From the NCBI GenBank assembly GCA_018340375.1, contig JAFFJZ010000004.1, positions 25,518,001 to 25,582,000 of the forward strand: 64,000 nt of DNA, in the 5' to 3' direction. This document shows, piece by piece, positions 55,347 through 64,000 of the stretch (position 1 is its first letter; each line of letters opens with the position of its first letter). Source of the DNA: Gonatopus flavifemur (Eukaryota; Arthropoda; Insecta; Hymenoptera; Dryinidae). The notes under the pieces are model-generated. The model saw only the letters and a list, made by a program, of their open reading frames with translations. It was not told the origin of the DNA and did not search any database. Made by a program: the position numbers and the translations under genes.

Positions 55347-56508
55347 AGAATTGAATTTTAGTATATAATGTATATAACATCAAAATATCATTTCATTCTT
55401 TTATCAATTCACTATTTCAATTCGAAACTGAAAAATAACTTTAATTATCATGTACAAACGATGATAATACATGGTTTTCAATGCCGATTCCACCCCTACT
55501 GTGCTGAAAGTGGAAGCATTAGCTTTTTTAGAAAACCATAAAGTATGTTTTGAAGATATTTTGATTCCCTCTACTATTCTGAGAAAAGTTAAAATGACAA
55601 TAATGAATGTAATAAAATTTCCACCATAAGAATAAATCTGATTACTGAGTCGCACCTGAGAAAGGCAACCAAATCAACATACGCACCGTATCAGATGGAG
55701 GAGATTGCCTACCAACAGGCGTGTATTGTCATTCTCGCGTATATGAGACATGAATCAATTCAACATCAGATACCGAATATATGAAAGTGCATATATTATC
55801 TTTAACTCTCATCGCTAATCCGTGCAAGTTGCCTCGAGCACATATTACCAATTGAGAAACATTCTAATCCAAACGGTTGTCAATTTTTCAAGATTAGAAT
55901 CAATTTCCAACTCAAATTCTGGATGACAAAAGAATCCTTGAATATCAAACGTACGAAATCAATACAGAAATTTCATACTGAAAGATTGTATTTCCGAGTA
56001 GACTGTTCATTATCATATGATTGCGACAATGAATGAAGGTTCAAGGTGCAAGGTATGGTACTGTACTAGATGCAAATATATCTGATGACGAAGAAAAACG
56101 TTGAATCAATGCTGTTGAAGTGGAACGACTACTGGATCAATAGTGAATCGATAACAATGAGCTAGCGGAACGAAATGTCACGATTGTGTATTGTTCAAAG
56201 ATGCCGTGCTATTATTCTTTCTAACATGTTTTATTTTAATTTATGAGATTCCATACGGAGGTGCGGTGTTCACTATGCCATATAAAACTCTTCAATTAAT
56301 TTGACACATCATGTAAAACGATGTAGATGTCAATCAAACCTCCTTGAGTTCTCGAAGCATCAATATCAGAGGTACGATGAAATCACATTCTTGGCTGATG
56401 ATTACCCGTTAGCGAATATCTCTGGCAATTAATTATTGAGAAGGATTCTGAACAGTTCATTATTCTAGAATCTACGAAGATTCGAAGGAAGGTATTTTTA
56501 TAACAGTA
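55347..56508. other. Sequence without recognised genes
   Basis: No conserved frame, splice-supported exon or bounded repeat seen. It may be Pvf intron. Confidence 0.4.
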
Positions 56509-56647
56509 TTAATGATAGGGGTCCTTGAAGATAATCGATTTCTTTTTTATGTAAAAACTATACAATTTTTATAGATTTCAACAATGAAAATTAGATACTT
56601 TTTATATAAAAAGGATCGACTCTTCTTCAATGATCCCCATCATTAAT
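56509..56647. repeat. Short fold-back element, TTAATGAT.GGG ends
   Basis: TTAATGATAGGGGTCCTTGAAG against the complement of the right end (TTAATGATGGGGATCATTGAAG). Same family as 41429-41561. Confidence 0.7.
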
Positions 56648-57423
56648 CCGGGTGGAAAAATTTTTATCAAATTCATAGATTATTGCTTCTTCGTTAGAAG
56701 AGATTGCTTTGTGGTCGTTTCGAGAGAACGAAAATTTTTTGGTCTCCAAAATGCTTTTTCGAACTCAGGGAAAAATTTTTGGTTTTGTGTCTGTCTTTCC
56801 GTCTGTGTGGATGGATGGATATGAAATTGCGAATGCAAATATCTCCCGTTCCTATTATCCGATCATCATGAAATTTTCATCACAGTTACATACGAAGTTG
56901 ATAGTGGTCACATATAAGTTTCAACGTCATTTTTACAGAAGAACGGGGAAGGGAGAATATGTTATCGAAAATTGTAATTTCACGACCGCGCATAACTCCA
57001 CTTCCTATTATCCAATTGCAATGAAATTTATACCACGGTTCAGTTATAGTCACACGATGATCCCATATAAGTTTCAATGCGATCGGTTGAGAAATGTGGG
57101 AGAAATGTCTTTAGCAATTTGCAATTTTTCGAAATATTTACAAATCATGCGTTCCCCGTGTTTGTATTATCCGAATGCCATGGATCATGGATCTCTGAGC
57201 ATAGTTAATTCATGGAGCGGTTAATTATATGACCAAATTGAAGGAAGAGAAGGGAAAGCAATAAACTTGAGAAGAAAATTTGGGAATCTCGTGAATGCCC
57301 CTATTATGTGGATGTTTTCCATTTCTATCATCCAATCCTTAGGAAATTTTGAGCACAGTTGTGTGCAGTGTAAATAGTAGTCCTATATAAGTTTTTAACT
57401 CATCCTCCCAGATGAACGGGCGG
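56648..57423 (+). repeat. Dispersed unclassified repeat, at least three tandem units
   Basis: AAAATTTTTTGGTCTCCAAAA, TCTGTCTTTCCGTCTGTGTGG, then units at ~56830, ~56985 and ~57330. Each has TTCCTATTATCC.AT, ATGAAATTT, CCCATATAAGTTTCAA and GATCGGTTGAGAAA-like blocks. It parallels 22262-22775 in order and content. Confidence 0.6.
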
Positions 57424-58929
57424 CAGGGACGTTTTTTTTTTTGGGGCTCAAGGGTCTATAGCCCAGGGCGGCAGAATTATAGAAGTTTTTTTCCAGTTAT
57501 CAAATGCATTCAAGCACAAAGGGAGCGGAGAATGTAAATTCAAGTGTTTTATCTCAATATACTCACAGTATTTAAATCATTTACTCACTTGTTAAACACT
57601 TCAAAATATACAAATGTGGTAATAACTCGGATTAAGTATTTGGTAATTGAACATTTTATCCATTTTATGGATATATTTACATGCTTTGAAGCATTTTAAA
57701 AGCAACTACAGGCTTCAAACTCTGAGTGTATCAAAATAAAACATTGGAATTTAGAGTGTATGTACGGAAGTTGGATACATTCAAACACGATTTGTGCATG
57801 AACTCATCAAACCGCCGTGCGTGGTTGTTTGAACTGCTCTATTGCTTACCCTGGTTTAAGTATCATAGCAATTCATAAGAAAATGTTCTTATTAGGAAAC
57901 ACTATGGATTTTGCAATACGATATTCATAAGTAAACCATGAACTCCTATGAATTTCTGCTTACGAATGTATGTTCATGGGGATGCATGATGAATCATAAA
58001 CAGAAATTCATAGGACTTCATGGTTTACTTATGAATATCCTGATGCGAAATTCATAGTGTTTCATAATAAGAACATTTTCTTATGAATTGCTATGCAACT
58101 TTAACCAGGGTAGTGTGTTTTTCTTCAAATTCCCGGAAATAATTCACGTATCAATCTGCTGTCAAAGTTTTTTGAATTAATGAAATTTTTTTTAAAATAA
58201 ATGAATTTTCATTATGTATTCTTTATTTCATTCAAACAAATTTCTCCAAATAGCAATTTAACCTTTGTTACAAGTTTGCATTTCCCTTTTCATCGGCAAG
58301 CATGTCGTTATAATCTTTCCAACAGGAAGATTTTCCTGGAATTTTCCTGAAATAAAATTTCGAAATTCTTTTATTCACTTTGTAAAATTTAATGTGCGAT
58401 TTTTGGAAAGTTCACATTTTCTTTCTATCCTCTGTTAGGTATTCAGAATTTGTCATCCATTTTCAAGTAGAATTCAACAGAAATATGGACCGTTTTATCT
58501 TTATTACAAACTTAAGAAATCTCCTCAAATGTTAAGAAATACTCTCAGATTTGAGAAAAAATTCTGAAATTTTTATTCAAAATCACTATTTGATCTTGGC
58601 ACCTCTAGAGCTTCAATTCCGGTACCTCGTTGATCCTATACACTTATATAAAAGTTTCTGATCAGATGGATAAGTTTATTCAATAATTCCGATATTTTTT
58701 TCGATTAAGGAAATGTAGGTTACCAATAGTTGATAATGCTAAATGTTTGATCCTGTTGAGTGTGTCCAAGTTTTATTAAATAATATATTGTTTCGAGTTA
58801 GTTATATTACATAGTTTCCAAATAACATGAATACACCTGAGGGAATGATTAAAAATATTAATTCAGCTCAGGTTGGGGGCGGCGAAATATTATTAGCCCC
58901 TGAGCGGCGAAAACGTAAAGACGCCCCTG
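57424..58929. repeat. hAT-like non-autonomous element, 8-bp duplication
   Basis: 1506 bp. Left end CAGGGACGTTTTTTTTTTTG; right end, other strand, CAGGGGCGTCTTTACGTTTT, followed by matching GGGGCT and GGGCGGC blocks. The flanking 8-mers ACGGGCGG (57416-57423) and ACGGGAGG (58930-58937) differ at one base. No transposase frame inside. Confidence 0.75.
57849..58110. repeat. Nested fold-back, CCCTGGTT.AAGT ends, TA duplication
   Basis: CCCTGGTTTAAGTATCATAG and the complement of the right end (CCCTGGTTAAAGTTGCATAG), TA on both sides. The arms run through AGCAATTCATAAGAAAATG and GTTTACTTATGAATAT. Inside 57424-58929. Confidence 0.85.
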
Positions 58930-59160
58930 ACGGGAGGAGGGAAGGGAATATGTTATCGGAATCTGTGATTTTGTGACCGGTCATATCTACGTTTCTGGTT
59001 ATCTGTTTGCAATTAAATTCATACGATATTTTAGTTACGATCTCATCGTGGTTCCTTACGAGTTTCGTTTCATTTGGTTGAGAGATGTGGAAACAATGTT
59101 TCTGCAATACGCAATATTTGATACTGTTTTCATAAACGTGGAAGCTTTGTGCCTATAAAT
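58930..59160 (+). repeat. Dispersed repeat, continuation after the hAT-like insertion
   Basis: GGGAATATGTTATCGGAATC, GTGACCGGTCATATCTACG, TTGCAATTAAATTCATACG and CGATCTCATCGTGGTTCC match the unit at 56945-57110 (GGAGAATATGTTATCGAAAA and following). It is the right part of the array split by 57424-58929. Confidence 0.6.
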
Positions 59161-60239
59161 TGGCAAAGTGTTTTTTTCAACTGATGAAGAGAACCAGTTA
59201 AGTTCAATCATTCTTTGACAATGATTGACAAAAAATGAGCACACTTTGAAATTTACACAGTTTTTTTGAACAGTTCAAACAATTTTTGTGAATTGTTTCA
59301 GATTTTTTCATGCTCCAGAACAATTTTTGCCAGCAAGAATTCATAAACGAACCAATCATGAGAGGTGGGGAGTCGTAGAAGATTGATTGTGACTTTTGAC
59401 TATGGAAGAAATAGCCCTGTGAATTTCATTCAATTCGATTCAGTAAATTCCAAAATATAATAATGGATTGGAAAAAAATTTACGAAAAATTGTTCATGTC
59501 AATAATTTGACGACAAATTTTTTTTATCAAGAATGCTTTTGGGGATCGATTTTGTTACCAACATCCTACGAATTCCATATATTCTCCGTTTCACGAATTC
59601 TGACTCAATAAAGATTAGCCCCCCTCACAACTCCATGAGACCATTTTAGGTGCTGCCCCCGGAAATCCCGTTGTTTGTTCGGCGGGGCATTGAAATTTGT
59701 ATGGGGAGACGAATTTTTTGATCCAAAAAGACTGTATTACCCACTATATTAGCCGCAATACTCAAGAGGGAGAAATCTGAACGCGTCGAGGTTTGAGTTT
59801 TTGCTATATCAGAAATCCGTTTTCATGAAATTTATTTTATATTTTAAAAAATGATCCGTCTTTTCCTACGATGGTCACCGAATTGCATTGATTCACATAT
59901 AATTTGAATTTCAATCATTTTCGAATGACATTACTGAATCAAACTCTTATTAGATAAAATTGAACTCTCATTCGAGATTTTTAACAGCGTGTCCTCGTAA
60001 TTGAACAGAGTTGATTTGCGTGGAACAAGTCATCATCGTAGTAGATACCGAACTGCAAGAATTGCTAAAGCGTTTCTATTCCTACAAAATAACATGAATC
60101 TCTGAACGGACCACTAAATTATAGTCAGCACAGGATTCATGTTGTACATGAACAAGAAAAAAGTATTTACGCTCATGCAGTACACAGTTCACCGATCTCT
60201 CGGTCGAGCGTACACTTGATCATTCTCTCTTTCTCTTTT
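59161..60239. other. Sequence without recognised genes
   Basis: Nothing bounded or coding identified. Confidence 0.4.
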
Positions 60240-60490
60240 TTTTCCGTGTAGTATTTCTCTGACCATTGTGTGTTTCATTCACGAGTGGGAGCCCCGAGCA
60301 AACCACGTTGAATCTTAATGAGACGTCCACGGTCAGCTCTTCCATCACGTTTTCCCTGGCAGTAACGATGTATAATCCCTTACCGATGGAAATTAAATAC
60401 CGGAATTTGCCATGCTTTGCGAAACGTCTCTCCCATAACGCGATGAGTCTCCTCAAAGGGAAATTTATTCAATCGTCGTTTTGTGAAACA
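60240..60490. other. Relatively GC-rich stretch, open on both strands, unidentified
   Basis: Less AT-rich than its flanks. Both strands carry an open frame of about 78 codons (plus: SGSPEQTTLNLNETSTVSSS...; minus: MRRLIALWERRFAKHGKFRY...). TTTTTTTCCGTGTAG precedes it on the plus strand and could be an acceptor or a decayed CACGGAAAAAA element end. I recognise no family, so I do not call a gene. It could be a host exon, a promoter/5' UTR or a transposon fragment. Confidence 0.35.
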
Positions 60491-60580
60491 TTATTATAAA
60501 CATGATTTCCGCGTGCTCTTCGTAGGAATCATCAGTCACAAATACATACCAAAAAGGGGAAAGGTTAATGTACGAATCAA

Positions 60581-60851
60581 CCCAAGCAGCACCAGAATAT
60601 ACTATGAACGTTTTATAGGTGCTATGCATATTCATCGAACGTATGTAATCGAACATACGACGGTACGTTGATTGAACGTCGATTGAATGTATATCGTACA
60701 TTTCATATGTACTATGTACAGTCTGAGTATATTTAAAACAGTCTCATTCGAACATTCTATGAAGATTCATTATATGTTCTTCGTATCTCATCCGTACATT
60801 CTACGAACGTTTCTATTCCGTATATACTTTGAAATTCTGTTGCTGCTTGGG
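60581..60851. repeat. CCCAAGCAGCA fold-back element
   Basis: CCCAAGCAGCACCAGAATATAC to ...TTCTGTTGCTGCTTGGG. Same family and orientation as 39722-40007, with a small deletion after AACGTTTTATAGGTGC. Confidence 0.82.
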
Positions 60852-61494
60852 AAGGTATCTCTCTTTTTCTCATCAGTGACATCGAAATTGTGACAACAGT
60901 TTGAAACGTAACTAATACAGCTTTATAGAATTTCATGCTTATGAAGTAAACGCAATTTGGAAATGCACTGGAGTTTAGAAAAATTGAGTGATTTCTATTG
61001 AATACGATAAGGTTTTATACAGTGTTCAAATATTTTTAAATAAATTGTACAATTTAGTAATAAATACCAGAATATTCATATTTATTCACCTTTCTCATTA
61101 ATATTTATTGAATGCCTTGAGTCAATGCTGTGTTTGAATGATATTGACACAAGTTCCGAAACTCCATTAATGTGGGCCAGCCTCACGCCAATGATAAATT
61201 TTTACATGAGTGTAATGAACAATGGATTCAATGTACTGCAATTTTTCATTCCTAAATTGAAACCAAATGTTTATTGAAATTCAATGCAATTCATTTGAAT
61301 AGCAATAGTAATAAATTATAGAAATTTTTTAAGGAAATTTTATAAATTTTGTTCATCTTCCTATGAAAGTTAAATAATCAATATAGTGCGCTCTCTCAAG
61401 AGAGCCGTGAATACCCTTGATAGAGTGAAAAAGATCGTACATGCAAAATTCCTAATGAGTTGGAGCGAGAGGCGATGAAGATTGAACTGAGAGA
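60852..61494. other. AT-rich sequence, nothing recognised
   Basis: No gene or bounded repeat seen. Confidence 0.4.
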
Positions 61495-61782
61495 AATAGA
61501 ATGTAGAAATTACTATTACTTGACGGGTCTATTTTTCACCCCTAAAATGATGTGAAATGAAGCCAGTCTCATTACACAGGTGAAAAGTACTTTTCCATAC
61601 GATGAGTGCTAACCTATCAACCTACGATTAACCTATTTTCACCTCCCCTTTGGTTTTAATGAACAATCGAATGGTATTTATTTCCTTGGTTACCATGACA
61701 ACCTAGAAAATAATGTATATTCCACTGTAAAGTACGATACTATATTAAAAGGTGATTTCCACAACATTTATTTTTCTCCGTG
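61495..61782. repeat. Fold-back element of the 16618 family, TG duplication
   Basis: Left end AACTGAGAGAAATAGAATG (first base decayed from C), right end the complement of TTATTTTTCTCCGTG, flanked by TG on both sides (61493-61494, 61783-61784). It shares GGTGAAAAGTACTTTT, TTACTTGACGGG and the GGTTATTATTACCATGA-like block with 16618-16877 in inverted orientation. Confidence 0.72.
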
Positions 61783-64000
61783 TGGTTTCAAATCTACGCT
61801 AAAATTTTGAACAGTATGTTGAGGAAGAAATATTCCCGACTGACACATTCTTATTGATTGCCTATGAAAAATGTGTATATTTTTTTTGTCAGATTCCGTC
61901 AGATTGTCATTCGTCTTGGGCGACTAATTATTTAGAAATGAAACAAGAATTCGAGTTTCACCTCTCAATATTCACATAAAACAAATTGTCGTCATAAAAT
62001 TGTATTTCCTGTTTAATTTAAAAATGCTATCGAATGAACTGTTAACTTCCTACGTAGATTCGTATTCAATGGATTCAAGTATGTTCGATAAGGTTTGTAC
62101 TGGGAGAAAAGATAAAATTATATTCGTAGCGATTGCACCGCCAACTAATCATAACTGATGAAGTCATCTACATATGGAGTTGAATGATATACAATTGTCT
62201 ATGCAGTTGGATAAATTTTTTATTGAACCCTGAAGGAAGATTCCAACGACAATTTCTTCGCCATTATACTTTTATTTATTCAACTATTAAACTATCATAT
62301 AAGTTTTCGAGTATAATAGTCTCACATTTTAGTCTTTTTTCTCTCTTATTTCTCTTGAAATGATATGGAACAAGAGTAAAAATATCTAGGAATTGATTGT
62401 GCTTCCACCACCTCACTTCTGTTTTTGTTGTGCTGTAATACGAGACAGGAGAAAACAGGACATGGAATGCAACGAATATATTCGAGAATCAACATTATTC
62501 ACTTGAAACGAGTTCCGATCACATAATAGTCAACTTTTAGGATTTAGAAAATGTACTGCGCATATCAAATTCCTTGAACACATTTTTTCAATGTTTCTAC
62601 AACATCCATTGAACTATAACATAAAAATTTCGCTTTTGCATTTTATATCATTTTGAAATTGGGATGCTGTTATCGAGTGAAGATTTCATTTTTTACTCTG
62701 GTATACCTTACTTTACTGAGGTATAAGAAACATCGATAGATTCATTTTAAATCGAAATTTCTTCTTGAATTTTGAACAGTTATATATTTGAAAAATGAAC
62801 AGTCTAAGAAAAGCTTTATAAAATTTTAGAAAATTTTGATTCATGGACTACACGAAGATTTATACTGTTGAAAAAATACAGAAATTCTTCGATACCGTGA
62901 AATCATTGATTGAAGCATTGATGTTGCATTCAATGGCGTTGTTCATAAAAGTCACCTGAAAAATGTTAACAATTGTTTTGAATTATGATTTATAAATTCT
63001 TATTTTGACATCTCCAGAAAATATTGGAAGGTAATCGCACTCAATTAAAACCGATTGACATTTTATGTGGAGAAATGTACGTGTCATTCGACAAAAGTGT
63101 TCCATTTCTCTAGGCACGATTTCATCAGCATATTTTAATAGCCTACGTAGGATTGAATGGCTAGCTTTCATGATTTAAAAATTGAAGAATCAACGTATTC
63201 ACGTCAATATATATTTATGCACCTTATAAATGCAAATTTATGAAGATATTTTGTAATTTTCATTGATCACGAAAATGCGTAGGTGTGAATGTCGGGAGTC
63301 AACGCTGTATCAGAGAAGATATATTTGAGGATGAGAAGAATAACACTTTCCTCTTCAGAGAATGCATTTCAAATATCAAATGTCTTATGTGTCATGAAAG
63401 ATCTTAGACTAAACATCGCATTGATGTAAATAATCTATGCAGACGTAAGAAACTTCATCATCATTCTCATTCCAAGTGTGATTGCAGTCATTCCCCGTGT
63501 AACAGAAATTCGTTCTAAGTACACTGTCCTTATGACAATCCTTTAAAGTTTGTGGAATATTATTTTATATATATGTCATTTATACCATTTATTATATATG
63601 ATAATGTATTGTATCTATGCAATGTGTTCGAAATTCTACCAGTGTGTACTTTCCTGCGGTACTGCACCAAATTCTCTCTTTTCGGTATTTTTAAACAGCA
63701 TTGTTCTCGATTCGATTGACAGTACACTTACGGAGAAGAAAGTATGTATAACGGTAGCATGAAATGTATTCGAAGGTGTGCAACAATTAACGTACATTTA
63801 CATGCTACCAGTGGGTTCCACGTCGATCGAGGATAAGGATTATTACACAAACATTGCACGATGTACGAAAAAAAAAGGAAAATGTTACTTTGAAACGCAA
63901 CGGATTTGCTATCAATGAATTCATTGGGATTCTACGCAATACTATAAAACAGAATGGCCTCCCAGAACCGATCATTGATTCTCAATGCTATATCTCTGAG
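61783..64000. other. AT-rich sequence to the right edge, nothing recognised
   Basis: Checked for a PDGF/VEGF core exon on the minus strand (RCGGCC-type) without success. Only short unsupported frames. Confidence 0.4.

Noticed and set aside
50174..64000. Search for the Pvf cystine-knot exon (RCGGCC-type) on the minus strand
   Set aside because: None of the Cys/Gly clusters checked fits. Exon not called.

Overview
This is nuclear DNA of an arthropod, almost certainly an insect. It is AT-rich and gene-poor. The only host genes I can recognise are split into short exons with GT/AG introns, and mobile-element debris fills nearly everything else. The sequence does not show which insect order it belongs to. 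No bacterial operons, rRNA, tRNA or CRISPR arrays are visible.

Host genes, both on the minus strand: (1) UDP-glucose 6-dehydrogenase (Ugdh, Drosophila sugarless). Coding exons lie at 7761-8222, 3098-3295 and 1533-1979. They give 369 in-frame residues carrying the catalytic Cys, and the last part of the gene lies beyond the left edge. (2) A PDGF/VEGF-related factor (Pvf). Its three 3' coding exons are at 49989-50173, 49528-49659 and 46470-46614, ending at a stop codon. The upstream PDGF-core exons were not found and probably lie to the right of the window.

Autonomous-type elements, all broken: a Tc1/mariner-superfamily element with ~378-bp terminal inverted repeats inside Ugdh intron 1 (3842-6122); a hAT transposase with BED finger (12331-15870); a 5'-truncated mariner (15950-16511); two full-length mariners, 37222-38519 and 53912-55203, each with only a few lesions; and RTE-type non-LTR pieces (endonuclease at ~51770-53100, C-terminal tail at 50296-50497) with no reverse transcriptase between them.

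Non-autonomous elements dominate. Dozens of fold-back (MITE-like) elements are present, many nested, and several retain exact target-site duplications (TSDs). The most striking set shares the terminus CACNGAGAAAA around unrelated interiors and is flanked by a 2-bp duplication that is either TA or CA/TG. Three empty sites can be inferred from the sequence itself. Other sets are hAT-like elements with 8-bp duplications (two identical 374-bp copies at 14067 and 23506), elements with CCCA..TAGCA-like ends, a nested stack at 28539-30893, and fold-backs built from one amplified short palindrome (AGATCT, CATATATG, AGCAAA and others).

The window is best read as two host genes with introns and intergenic DNA swollen by successive waves of DNA transposons. 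I see no cooperating gene system. The novelty lies in the transposon families and their nesting.
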